Notes under the pieces: model-generated
Told to the model about the DNA's origin: nothing
Databases searched by the model: none
What the model saw: only the letters and a program-made list of their open reading frames with translations
Assembly: GCA_902471875.1 (NCBI GenBank)
Contig: CABRLN010000046.1
Span: 1 to 13,301 of the forward strand
Reading direction: 5' to 3'
DNA from: an uncultured Clostridium sp.
GTDB taxonomy: Bacteria; Bacillota; Clostridia; Oscillospirales; Acutalibacteraceae
DNA length: 13,301 nucleotides
Position numbers and translations under genes: made by a program
In this document: one piece after another, positions 6,101 through 13,301 of the stretch
How the letters are laid out: the number at the start of each line of letters is the position of its first letter
How positions within the stretch are numbered: position 1 is the first letter of the stretch

Positions 6101-7072
6101 ATGGCAAGGTCTAAGGATTATACCTTTGCTGTTGCAAGAATAAGAGCAAAAGAGCTTTCCCTGCTTTCTGACAGTGATATTTCAACGCTTATGTCGTCAA
6201 AAACATACAATGAATGTATTAATATGCTTGCTGACAAGGGTTGGAATACCGAGGATTTTTCTGATTATGAAGATATTCTTGAAAATCAGGAGGATACACT
6301 TTGGCAGCTTATGTCAGAGCTTGCTGATGATTTGTCAGAGTTTAATGTATTTTTTTATCAGAAGGACTATCAAAATTTAAAGGCATCAATTAAGGCTGTT
6401 ATAACTAACAGTGATACTGAGGGCTTATTTTTTAATTCCGGCAGTATTTCTGCCAAAAAAATTTATGAAGCTGTAAAAAACAAAGACTATAACAGTCTGC
6501 CGGAGCATTTGCAAAAATGTGCAGAAATCGCAACAACAACTCTGTTGCAAACAAGAGACGGTCAGTTGTGTGATATAATTATTGATCAATATGCTCTTAC
6601 TCAAATTTATAATCAGGGTATTAACTCAAACAGTGAAATTATAAAATTATATGCCGAAACTTTTGTGTCAGTTGCAAACATAAAAACAGCAGTACGCTGT
6701 AACAAAACAGGCAAGTCCCTCAATTTTATAAAACAAGCCTTAGCACAGTGCAGCAGCTTAAATATTGATATGCTGGCAAAATCAGCCGCAATGAATATTG
6801 AAGAAATTTACAATTATCTTATGATAACGGAATATAAGGGTGCTGTAGATGCACTAAAGCAGTCGGCTTCAGCATTTGAAATATGGTGTGATAATATGCT
6901 TACAAAAAGTATGCAGCCGCAAAAATGGGAGCCTTTTACCATAGGTCCGTTGGTGGCTTATATTCTTGCAAAAGAAAATGAAATTAAAACGGTAAGAATA
7001 ATACTTTCGGCAAAGCTTAATAACCTTGACAGTCAAATTATCAAAGAAAGATTGAGGAAGATGTATGTATAG
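6101..7072 (+). CDS. ntpC: V-type ATPase subunit C (rotor adaptor, d-type)
   Basis: A 323-residue, largely helical protein with no membrane segment. In this family it is the funnel-shaped adaptor between the K ring and the D-F axle. The start, MARSKDYTFAVARIRAKELSLL, is typical: subunit C proteins open with a tyrosine-containing stretch and an A-R-(I/V)-R-(A/V) motif followed by a short-residue or acidic-residue turn. The C-terminal block around WEPFTIGPLVAYILAKENEIKTVRIIL (about 287-313) is the strongest family signature. I chose ATG at 6101 because AAAGGGGG at 6086-6093 lies eight bases upstream; the frame could be extended to 6032, but only by running into subunit E. It ends in an eight-base overlap with subunit F. 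Confidence 0.93.
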   Translation: MARSKDYTFAVARIRAKELSLLSDSDISTLMSSKTYNECINMLADKGWNTEDFSDYEDILENQEDTLWQLMSELADDLSEFNVFFYQKDYQNLKASIKAVITNSDTEGLFFNSGSISAKKIYEAVKNKDYNSLPEHLQKCAEIATTTLLQTRDGQLCDIIIDQYALTQIYNQGINSNSEIIKLYAETFVSVANIKTAVRCNKTGKSLNFIKQALAQCSSLNIDMLAKSAAMNIEEIYNYLMITEYKGAVDALKQSASAFEIWCDNMLTKSMQPQKWEPFTIGPLVAYILAKENEIKTVRIILSAKLNNLDSQIIKERLRKMYV

Positions 7073-7382
7073 AATAGCTGTAATAGGTGATAAAGACAGT
7101 ATTTACGGCTTTTCAGCCCTTGGACTTGAGGTAATTGACTTTGACAAGGTAGAGGACAAGTCGGAAAAATTTAAAAATATGTGCAGCAGTGACTATGCTA
7201 TAATTTATATAACAGAGTCATTAGCTAAAGAGCTGGAAAGAGAAGTTGAACATTATAAAGAACAGCAAACTCCTGCAATAATACTGATACCCGGTGTTAA
7301 AGGCAACACAGGCAGCGGTGTAGATCATGTAAAAAGGTCGGTAGAGCAGGCTGTTGGCTCAGACATACTTTTCAGTAACTAA
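7065..7382 (+). CDS. ntpG: V-type ATPase subunit F (central axle, NtpG-like)
   Basis: A 105-residue soluble protein with the usual subunit F start, MYRIAVIGDKDSIYGFSALG, a Rossmann-like fold without a nucleotide role. The block PAIILIPGVKGNTGSGVDHV (about 76-95) and the helix with VKRSVEQAVGSDIL are also typical. It binds subunit D to make the rotating axle and can modulate ATP hydrolysis. In the Enterococcus hirae nomenclature this is NtpG; elsewhere it is AtpF. ATG at 7065 overlaps the last codons of subunit C, and GAGG at 7054-7057 serves as its ribosome binding site. A 50-base gap follows, the longest inside the operon. Confidence 0.94.
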   Translation: MYRIAVIGDKDSIYGFSALGLEVIDFDKVEDKSEKFKNMCSSDYAIIYITESLAKELEREVEHYKEQQTPAIILIPGVKGNTGSGVDHVKRSVEQAVGSDILFSN

Positions 7383-7432
7383 ATATATATAAATTTATAT
7401 GTAAAACCCATTTGAAGGGAATGATTTAATAA

Positions 7433-9205
7433 ATGAGCGAAGGAACCATAAAAAAGGTTGCAGGCCCTTTGGTAATAGCAGACGGAATGCGTGACGCAAA
7501 TATGTTTGACGTTGTGCGTGTAAGTAACCAAAGATTAATTGGCGAAATTATTGAAATGCACGGTGACAAGGCGTCAATTCAGGTTTATGAAGAAACATCG
7601 GGTCTTGGACCGGGTGAGCCTGTGGTGTCAACCAATGCACCGTTAAGTGTTGAACTTGGCCCGGGTCTTATAAAAAGCATTTATGACGGTATTCAAAGAC
7701 CACTTGACGATATTATGAAAAAATCAGGTACTAACCTTGAAAGAGGTGTAGAGGTGCCGTCTTTAAAGCGTGACCTTGTTTGGGAGTTTAATGCAACTGC
7801 AAAGGTTGGCGACAAGGTAACCGGCGGCGATGTTATCGGAACTGTGCAGGAAACACCTATTGTTTTGCATAAAATAATGATACCTGTTAAGGTTCAGGGC
7901 ACTATAAAATCAATTAAAAGCGGCAGCTACAAGGTAACAGATACAGTTGCAGTTGTTACTGCTCCGTCGGGTGAAGAGGTAGAAATAACTCTAATGCAAA
8001 AGTGGCCGGTACGTGTTGGCAGACCTTACAAGCAAAAGCTTTCACCCGATGTTCCTCTTGTAACAGGTCAACGAGTTATCGACACACTTTTCCCTATAGC
8101 TAAAGGCGGCGTTGCCGCAGTACCGGGTCCTTTTGGCAGCGGCAAAACTGTAGTACAGCATCAGCTTGCAAAATGGGCAGCGGCAGACATAGTTGTTTAT
8201 ATTGGCTGCGGCGAGCGTGGAAACGAAATGACAGATGTTCTTAACGAATTTCCTGAGCTTATAGACCCAAAAACGGGTTATTCTCTTATGGAACGTACTG
8301 TTCTTATAGCAAATACGTCAGACATGCCTGTTGCAGCCAGAGAAGCGTCAATTTACACAGGTATTACTATTGCAGAATACTTTCGAGATATGGGGTACTC
8401 TGTTGCTCTTATGGGTGATTCAACCTCCCGCTGGGCAGAGGCACTTCGTGAAATGTCAGGACGTCTTGAAGAAATGCCGGGTGAAGAAGGTTATCCTGCT
8501 TATCTTGGCAGCCGTCTTGCACAGTTTTATGAAAGAGCAGGTAAGGTTATTACGCTTGGAAATCAATCTGTTGAGGGTGCGTTGTCTGTAATTGGTGCAG
8601 TGTCACCTCCGGGCGGAGATATTTCAGAGCCGGTTTCACAAGCTACACTAAGAATTGTAAAGGTGTTCTGGGGACTTGACAGTCAGCTTGCCTATAAACG
8701 TCATTTTCCTGCAATTAACTGGCTTAACAGCTATTCGTTGTATGTTGATACAATGTCAAAGTGGTTTAACGGCAATGTTGCAGAAGACTGGATGAATTGC
8801 CGAAACAGGCTTATGCACCTGCTTCAGGAGGAGGCAGAGCTCGATGAAATTGTTAAGCTTGTTGGTATGGACGCCCTTTCAGCACCTGACCGAATTAAGC
8901 TTGAAGCAGCACGTTCAATTCGTGAAGATTTCCTTCATCAAGACGCTTTTCATGAAGTTGACACATACACCCCGCTTGAAAAACAGCATATGATGATGTT
9001 GCTGGTGCTGAATTACTCTGACAAATGTCAGGAGGCACTAAAGAAAGGTGCAACAGTTGATTCACTTGTAAGTCTTGAAATAAGAGAGCGCATAGGAAGA
9101 TTTAAGTATGTAAAGACAGAAGATTGCCCTAAAGAATTTGAAGACATTTTGTTCGCATTGGATATTGAAATTGACGAAGCGATTAAGAAGGGAGAGGATT
9201 TCTGA
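7433..9205 (+). CDS. ntpA: V-type ATPase catalytic subunit A
   Basis: The 590-residue catalytic subunit; three copies alternate with three of subunit B in the head. The N-terminal beta-barrel is at about 1-70. A long inserted domain (about 110-190), found in V-type A subunits and absent from F-type beta subunits, separates it from the ATPase core. Active-site residues are intact: P-loop GPFGSGKT at 232-239 with K238, the catalytic glutamate E261 in CGERGNE, and Walker B D329 in VALMGDSTSRW. All three have the same residue numbers as in Enterococcus hirae NtpA (593 residues). The FGSG-type P-loop is the usual V-ATPase form. ATG at 7433 has only a modest ribosome binding site, AAGGGA at 7415-7420; an ATG at 7421 is followed at once by a stop. 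Its TGA shares one base with the ATG of subunit B. Confidence 0.98.
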   Translation: MSEGTIKKVAGPLVIADGMRDANMFDVVRVSNQRLIGEIIEMHGDKASIQVYEETSGLGPGEPVVSTNAPLSVELGPGLIKSIYDGIQRPLDDIMKKSGTNLERGVEVPSLKRDLVWEFNATAKVGDKVTGGDVIGTVQETPIVLHKIMIPVKVQGTIKSIKSGSYKVTDTVAVVTAPSGEEVEITLMQKWPVRVGRPYKQKLSPDVPLVTGQRVIDTLFPIAKGGVAAVPGPFGSGKTVVQHQLAKWAAADIVVYIGCGERGNEMTDVLNEFPELIDPKTGYSLMERTVLIANTSDMPVAAREASIYTGITIAEYFRDMGYSVALMGDSTSRWAEALREMSGRLEEMPGEEGYPAYLGSRLAQFYERAGKVITLGNQSVEGALSVIGAVSPPGGDISEPVSQATLRIVKVFWGLDSQLAYKRHFPAINWLNSYSLYVDTMSKWFNGNVAEDWMNCRNRLMHLLQEEAELDEIVKLVGMDALSAPDRIKLEAARSIREDFLHQDAFHEVDTYTPLEKQHMMMLLVLNYSDKCQEALKKGATVDSLVSLEIRERIGRFKYVKTEDCPKEFEDILFALDIEIDEAIKKGEDF

Positions 9206-10575
9206 TGCCAAAGGAATATCGTACCATTGAAGAGGTAGCAGGTCCTCTTATGTTGGTAAAAAATGTTGAGGGAGTAAATTATAATGACCTTGGCGAAATT
9301 GAACTGGCAAGCGGTGAAAAACGTCGCTGTAAGGTGCTTGAAATTGACGGTACAAACGCCTTAGTACAGCTTTTTGAAAGTGCCGCAGGCATTAACCTTT
9401 CTAACAGCAAGGTAAGATTTTTAGGCAGGTCAATGGAGCTTGGCGTAAGCGAAGATATGCTGAGCCGTGTGTTTGACGGCTTAGGCAGACCAATAGACGG
9501 CGGTCCTGAAATTTTACCTGACAAGCGTATGGATATTAACGGCTTGCCAATGAATCCTGCTGCCAGAAACTATCCGCAGGAATTTATTCAAACAGGTGTT
9601 TCAGCTATCGATGGACTTAATACTCTTGTTCGTGGTCAAAAGCTGCCAATTTTCTCAGCGTCAGGCTTGCCTCATGCACAGCTTGCTGCACAAATAGCCA
9701 GACAAGCAAAGGTAAGGGGTACCAACGAGCAGTTTGCCGTTGTATTTGCCGCTATGGGCATAACCTTTGAAGAGTCTAACTATTTTATAGACAGCTTTAA
9801 AGAAACAGGTGCTATTGATAGAACTGTTATGTTTGTAAATTTGGCAAATGACCCTGCCATTGAGCGTATTTCTACCCCTAAAATGGCGCTTACAGCTGCT
9901 GAATATCTGGCTTTTGAAAAGGGTATGCACGTACTTGTAATTATGACAGATATTACAAACTATGCTGACGCTCTTCGTGAAGTTTCAGCCGCTAGAAAAG
10001 AAGTACCGGGCAGACGTGGTTATCCAGGCTATATGTACACTGACCTTGCAACTCTTTACGAGCGTGCAGGCAGAAAAAAAGGTGTTGACGGAAGTATTAC
10101 ATTAATTCCAATTTTAACAATGCCTGAAGATGACAAGACTCACCCTATCCCTGACCTTACAGGTTATATTACTGAGGGGCAAATTATTCTTAGCCGTGAG
10201 CTTTACAGAAAGAATATTGCACCACCAATAGATGTTCTGCCGTCACTTAGCCGTTTAAAGGACAAGGGCATAGGAGAGGGCAAAACAAGAGCAGACCATG
10301 CTAATACTATGAACCAGCTTTTCGCCGCTTATGCAAGAGGAAAAGATGCAAAGGAGTTAATGGTTATTCTTGGCGAAGCAGCACTTACTGATATGGATAA
10401 AAAATATGCTCAATTTGCAGATGCATTTGAAAAAGAATATGTATCACAGGGCTACGATGCAAATAGAGATATTGAAGAAACACTTGCAATCGGTTGGAAG
10501 CTGCTTTCAATACTTCCTCGCACAGAGTTAAAACGTATTAAAGACGAATACCTTGACAAGTATTATGGCAAATAA
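9205..10575 (+). CDS. ntpB: V-type ATPase regulatory subunit B
   Basis: The 456-residue non-catalytic partner of subunit A (Enterococcus hirae NtpB has 458). It has no working P-loop: at 151-160 the sequence is SASGLPHAQL instead of a GKT motif, as expected for B. It supplies the arginine finger to the catalytic site at the A-B interface, R350 in LPSLSRLKDKG. The conserved EVPGRRGYPGYMYTDLATLYERAG run (from about 266) and DDKTHPIPDLTGYITEGQI are further signatures. ATG at 9205 overlaps the subunit A stop by one base (TGATG), and a GGGAGAGG stretch at about 9190-9197 precedes it, so translation of A and B is probably coupled, which fits their equal copy number. Confidence 0.98.
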   Translation: MPKEYRTIEEVAGPLMLVKNVEGVNYNDLGEIELASGEKRRCKVLEIDGTNALVQLFESAAGINLSNSKVRFLGRSMELGVSEDMLSRVFDGLGRPIDGGPEILPDKRMDINGLPMNPAARNYPQEFIQTGVSAIDGLNTLVRGQKLPIFSASGLPHAQLAAQIARQAKVRGTNEQFAVVFAAMGITFEESNYFIDSFKETGAIDRTVMFVNLANDPAIERISTPKMALTAAEYLAFEKGMHVLVIMTDITNYADALREVSAARKEVPGRRGYPGYMYTDLATLYERAGRKKGVDGSITLIPILTMPEDDKTHPIPDLTGYITEGQIILSRELYRKNIAPPIDVLPSLSRLKDKGIGEGKTRADHANTMNQLFAAYARGKDAKELMVILGEAALTDMDKKYAQFADAFEKEYVSQGYDANRDIEETLAIGWKLLSILPRTELKRIKDEYLDKYYGK

Positions 10576-10596
10576 TCGGTAAAGGAATGATAATAA

Positions 10597-11244
10597 ATGG
10601 CAAGCACAGTAGTAAATCCTACCAGAATGGAGCTTACCCGTCTTAAGAAAAAGCTTGTAACAGCAAGACGCGGTCACAAACTTTTAAAGGATAAGCGTGA
10701 CGAGCTAATGCGTCAATTTCTTGAACTTGTTAAGGTTAATATGGCATTGCGCCAAAAGGTAGAAGAGGGTATTAACAGGTCAAACAAAAATTTTGTTTTG
10801 GCAAGAGCAGGAATGTCTGCACAAGCCTTAAATTCGGCACTTATTGCACCAAAACAAGAGGTTTCAATAGAGGTTGACACTAAAAATGTTATGAGTGTTG
10901 ACATTCCTAAGTTTTACTATAAAACAAGAACTCCTGACCCTAACGATATTTATTCATATGGCTTTGCTTTTACATCTGCTGACCTTGATGACGCAGTAAA
11001 GTCACTTGCTGATATATTACCCGATATGCTAAAGCTGGCAGAGGTTGAAAAATCTTGTCAGCTGATGGCTACAGAAATTGAAAAAACAAGACGACGTGTA
11101 AATGCGCTTGAGCATGTTATGATTCCCGAAACACAAGCAGGAATAAAATTTATAACAATGAAGCTTGATGAAAACGAACGGAGCACACAGGTGCGTTTAA
11201 TGAAGGTTAAGGATATGATGCTTAAAGAGGCACACGGTTATTAA
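10597..11244 (+). CDS. ntpD: V-type ATPase subunit D (central rotor axle)
   Basis: A 215-residue coiled-coil protein. The N-terminal helix (about 5-65, starting NPTRMELTRLKKKL and continuing with RRGHKLLKDKRDELMRQF) and the C-terminal helix (about 140-205, with RRVNALEHVMIP) pair as an antiparallel coiled coil that turns inside the A3B3 head. The middle part (about 90-130) forms the short hairpin near the catalytic face. The family signature (R)RGH.LLK.KRDEL is complete. ATG at 10597 follows AAAGGA at 10581-10586. It is the last gene of the operon: a strong hairpin terminator follows 16 bases after the stop, and no equivalent of the E. hirae ntpH or ntpJ genes is present. Confidence 0.96.
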   Translation: MASTVVNPTRMELTRLKKKLVTARRGHKLLKDKRDELMRQFLELVKVNMALRQKVEEGINRSNKNFVLARAGMSAQALNSALIAPKQEVSIEVDTKNVMSVDIPKFYYKTRTPDPNDIYSYGFAFTSADLDDAVKSLADILPDMLKLAEVEKSCQLMATEIEKTRRRVNALEHVMIPETQAGIKFITMKLDENERSTQVRLMKVKDMMLKEAHGY

Positions 11245-11260
11245 ACATATGTTAAAAAAT

Positions 11261-11298
11261 AAAGCATAGGTACAGCATTAACGCTGTACCCATGCTTT
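11261..11298. terminator. Bidirectional rho-independent terminator between two convergent operons
   Basis: A 16-bp stem with a single A-C mismatch: AAAGCATAGGTACAGC at 11261-11276 and GCTGTACCCATGCTTT at 11283-11298, with loop ATTAAC. On the plus strand the stem ends in CTTTTA; on the minus strand it runs into TTTATTTTTT (11263-11254), the longer U tract. It should end the V-ATPase transcript from the left and the ABC-transporter transcript from the right. Confidence 0.85.
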
Positions 11299-11328
11299 TA
11301 CTATTGTTAAAAGAAAAATGTAAAGTTG

Positions 11329-12501
11329 TTATCTTTCCTTAAGCAATATTGCAAGTTGTATTTTTTCTGTTCTTTTTGTTGCATTAATACACACAGTAAT
11401 AAGAACTATTAAGAAAATTATAAATACAATCACAATATCTATCAAACCTATTTTTGCTTGCATAGACATTATACTGTCTCCTATAATATTGCTAAGATAT
11501 GGATTAATAATAAATTTGGCAGATATAATTGAAATTATTACCGAAATAACAAAAGCTGTTAAAAATAACAGTAAATATTCACCGGCCATAATTGTAAAAA
11601 TATGTTTTTGTTTATACCCTAAAGAGCGGTAAAGTGCAAATTCATTTGTTCTGCTTTTTATGCAGCTGTTAATAAAAATAGTTGTGCCTATTATTACCAT
11701 TATAAGAAATACCGCCAATATAATAATTAATACGATTAAAGACATATTAAAAGTATTCAAATCTATTTTTATACTGTTGCCTAAATATGCATTATAATGC
11801 TTTGAAAGCTGTTCTAATACATAATCGTTATTTCTATAATTATCTACAATTACAGAATATAAAGCTTCATCATTTTTTGAATTAATTTTTTCTGAATATT
11901 CAATCAGTTGACTATATGTAGTATATATACAATCAGTTGACAAGGCAGGGTCGGTATTGTCAAAAGTCCCTGTTATTTTTAATGTATATTTATTACCATA
12001 ATTGTCGTTAAAAGTAAGCTTCTGACCGACTAATTGTGTACAGTCAATGTCAATTCTTGCTTGTGTATCAGGGTCAATGTCGTGTATAATTTCAGGCAAA
12101 ACTACAGCATTTTTTTCATTATCGGCAGGACATTTTCCTGATGTAATTATTGGTTGATAACCATTTTGAAAATATGATAAATATAATATACTCTTAATTT
12201 TACCATTTTCATTCATTACAGAAATATTGCTTGGTGAGGGGTAAATATTTTCAATATGTTTAATATGTTTAATTTCTTCAATTGACTTTGTATCATCAGA
12301 GTTAAGTTCTACAGTTATTTGTCTGTTATAAGGGTGATTATTTACCTTGTTTTCCATATTATCCCATATTGGCAATATTATGGATACTGTAAGCAGAATA
12401 CTTGTAATACAAAGAAAAACGAAAACAGTAAAAATTATGCTTCGTGCCTTATATTTTAAAACAGACGCTTTTATTAAAGTAAAAAAATTACTTGTTTTCA
12501 T
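11329..12501 (-). CDS. FtsX/MacB-type ABC transporter permease
   Basis: A 390-residue membrane protein with the FtsX-like permease plan: one membrane helix near the start (about 22-45), a large outside domain (about 46-250), then three helices (about 252-279, 304-331 and 353-373). The cytosolic stretch after the second helix, SRTNEFALYRSLGYKQKHIF (283-302), is the usual contact with the ATPase. The outside domain has the SGKCPADNEKNAVVLPE pattern (121-137) seen in MacB-like periplasmic domains. It should work with the ATPase encoded just upstream, moving something out of the membrane or passing force across it, not importing nutrients. The ATG at 12501 is chosen because GGAG at 12511-12514 is nine bases upstream; the ATG at 12510 touches that site. 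It overlaps the ATPase gene by 14 bases. The substrate cannot be read from the sequence. Confidence 0.9.
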   Translation of the reverse strand: MKTSNFFTLIKASVLKYKARSIIFTVFVFLCITSILLTVSIILPIWDNMENKVNNHPYNRQITVELNSDDTKSIEEIKHIKHIENIYPSPSNISVMNENGKIKSILYLSYFQNGYQPIITSGKCPADNEKNAVVLPEIIHDIDPDTQARIDIDCTQLVGQKLTFNDNYGNKYTLKITGTFDNTDPALSTDCIYTTYSQLIEYSEKINSKNDEALYSVIVDNYRNNDYVLEQLSKHYNAYLGNSIKIDLNTFNMSLIVLIIILAVFLIMVIIGTTIFINSCIKSRTNEFALYRSLGYKQKHIFTIMAGEYLLLFLTAFVISVIISIISAKFIINPYLSNIIGDSIMSMQAKIGLIDIVIVFIIFLIVLITVCINATKRTEKIQLAILLKER

Positions 12502-13171
12502 TTTTTTCATCTCCAAGAACTCCGTCTTTCATATAATAAATCTTGTCTGCATAAGGAATAATACTTTCGTTATGCGACACAACCATAATTCCTTTTCCAT
12601 TTTTCGCTAAATCCTTTAAAAGTGAGAAAATAATTTCCTCGTTGTCTGTGTCAAGGTTACCTGTGGGTTCATCTGCAAGAATGAAATCAGGGTCATTTGC
12701 GAGTGCTCTTGCAATAGCAACACGCTGCTGCTCGCCACCTGAAAGTTCATTAGGGTAATGGGTAGCACGGGCACTTAAACCAACATTATCAATAAGTTGT
12801 TTAGCTTTTTCTTCCATTTCTGACTTGTTTTTAAACGCAGGGTTAATAAGCATTGGCAGCATAACATTTTCATATGCCTTTAACTGAGGGTTAAGGTGAA
12901 AAGCCTGAAAAACAAATCCTATTGTTTTCATTCGTATATCTGCAATACGATTTTTATTAATTTCAGAAATATTGTTAGAGTTTATTATAATCTTGCCGTC
13001 AGTAGGGGAATCAAGCAATCCAACCATCTGTAAAAGTGTGCTTTTACCCGAACCGGAGTGTCCCATAACTACAATAAATTCACCCTCGTTTATATTTATG
13101 CTTACATTTTTTAATGCTGTGACATTGTTGTTGTAAATTTTTGTTACATTTTTTACACATAGTGATTTCAT
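12488..13171 (-). CDS. ABC transporter ATP-binding protein, MacB/LolD type
   Basis: A 227-residue ATPase with every motif of the ABC superfamily: Walker A GHSGSGKST (37-45), Q-loop Q89 in FVFQAFHLNPQL, signature LSGGEQQ (143-149), Walker B FILADEPTGNLD (163-174, with D167 and E168) and the switch histidine H200 in VVSHNES. The DEPTGNLD form and the short length are typical of ATPases that serve FtsX/MacB-type permeases (LolD, MacB, FtsE and the Bce/antimicrobial-peptide group). It would power the permease encoded downstream and the one cut by the window edge. ATG at 13171 follows an excellent GGAAGGTG ribosome binding site; the GTG at 13180 is part of that site and is unlikely to be the start. 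No two-component system or peptide gene is visible beside it in this window. Confidence 0.95.
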   Translation of the reverse strand: MKSLCVKNVTKIYNNNVTALKNVSININEGEFIVVMGHSGSGKSTLLQMVGLLDSPTDGKIIINSNNISEINKNRIADIRMKTIGFVFQAFHLNPQLKAYENVMLPMLINPAFKNKSEMEEKAKQLIDNVGLSARATHYPNELSGGEQQRVAIARALANDPDFILADEPTGNLDTDNEEIIFSLLKDLAKNGKGIMVVSHNESIIPYADKIYYMKDGVLGDEKNENK

Positions 13172-13186
13172 ATATATCACCTTCCT

Positions 13187-13301
13187 TTAAGAATTCATAG
13201 CTTCCTGCGGCTGAATTTTAGAAATCAGATTTACCATTATAAATTGGCAAATAAGCGGAATAAAAAGTACAACTGCCAACGCAATTATGACAAGTACTGC
13301 G
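13187..13301 (-). CDS. C-terminal end of an ABC transporter permease (partial, cut by the window edge)
   Basis: An open frame enters from the right edge and ends with TAA at 13187-13189. The visible 37 residues start with a hydrophobic run, AVLVIIALAVVLFIPLICQF, and finish with ISKIQPQEAMNS. The last membrane helix followed by a short tail of the form I-x-K-x-x-P-x-E-A is the standard end of FtsX-like permeases. The stop lies 15 bases before the start of the ATPase gene and the ribosome binding site of the ATPase begins directly after it, so the two are in one operon. The bulk of the gene lies outside the window. Confidence 0.7.
   Translation of the reverse strand, partial: AVLVIIALAVVLFIPLICQFIMVNLISKIQPQEAMNS

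Noticed and set aside
9661..9930. Minus-strand open frame of 89 codons within subunit B.
   Set aside because: A shadow of conserved subunit B codons; no independent support.

Overview
The window looks like chromosomal DNA of an AT-rich, endospore-forming Firmicute of the class Clostridia (probably a gut-type Eubacteriales/Oscillospiraceae member). It carries the sporulation pair spoIIGA-sigE next to a complete bacterial V-type ATPase operon. Start sites follow low-GC Gram-positive habits: strong AGGAGG-like ribosome binding sites and occasional TTG or GTG starts. I cannot name the species.

Layout. (1) 1-136: a run of four compact hairpins with no coding capacity, possibly the structured end of an IS200/IS605-type element or of a transcript from the left. 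(2) 258-659 (minus): a small Asn-rich lipoprotein of unknown function. (3) 772-2356 (minus): sigE and spoIIGA, overlapping, encoding pro-sigma-E and its membrane-embedded aspartic protease. (4) 2357-2662: a divergent intergenic region with a candidate extended -10 promoter and a 5'-UTR hairpin. (5) 2663-11244 (plus): nine V-ATPase genes in the order G/H-I-K-E-C-F-A-B-D. This is the order of the Enterococcus hirae ntpFIKECGABD operon. (6) 11261-11298: a terminator hairpin shared by two convergent operons. (7) 11329-13301 (minus): an ABC exporter-type operon (permease fragment, ATPase, permease) running in from beyond the right edge.

How the genes work together. A3B3 (catalytic head), D-F (central axle), C (adaptor), two-helix E-G peripheral stalks, subunit I (stator) and the K ring make a full rotary ATPase. 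The K subunit keeps every Na+ ligand known from the E. hirae rotor ring (L55, T58, Q59, Q109, E138), so I infer a sodium-translocating enzyme. Catalytic residues in A (K238, E261, D329) and the arginine finger in B (R350) are intact. SpoIIGA would activate pro-sigma-E in the mother cell after asymmetric septation. The ABC genes would form a MacB/FtsX-type transporter whose substrate the window does not reveal.

Most of the window is well-conserved biology. I found no clear evidence of a new system. The items most worth checking are the hairpin cluster at the left edge, the 5'-UTR hairpin before the ATPase operon, the awkward spoIIGA start, and the orphan lipoprotein behind sigE.
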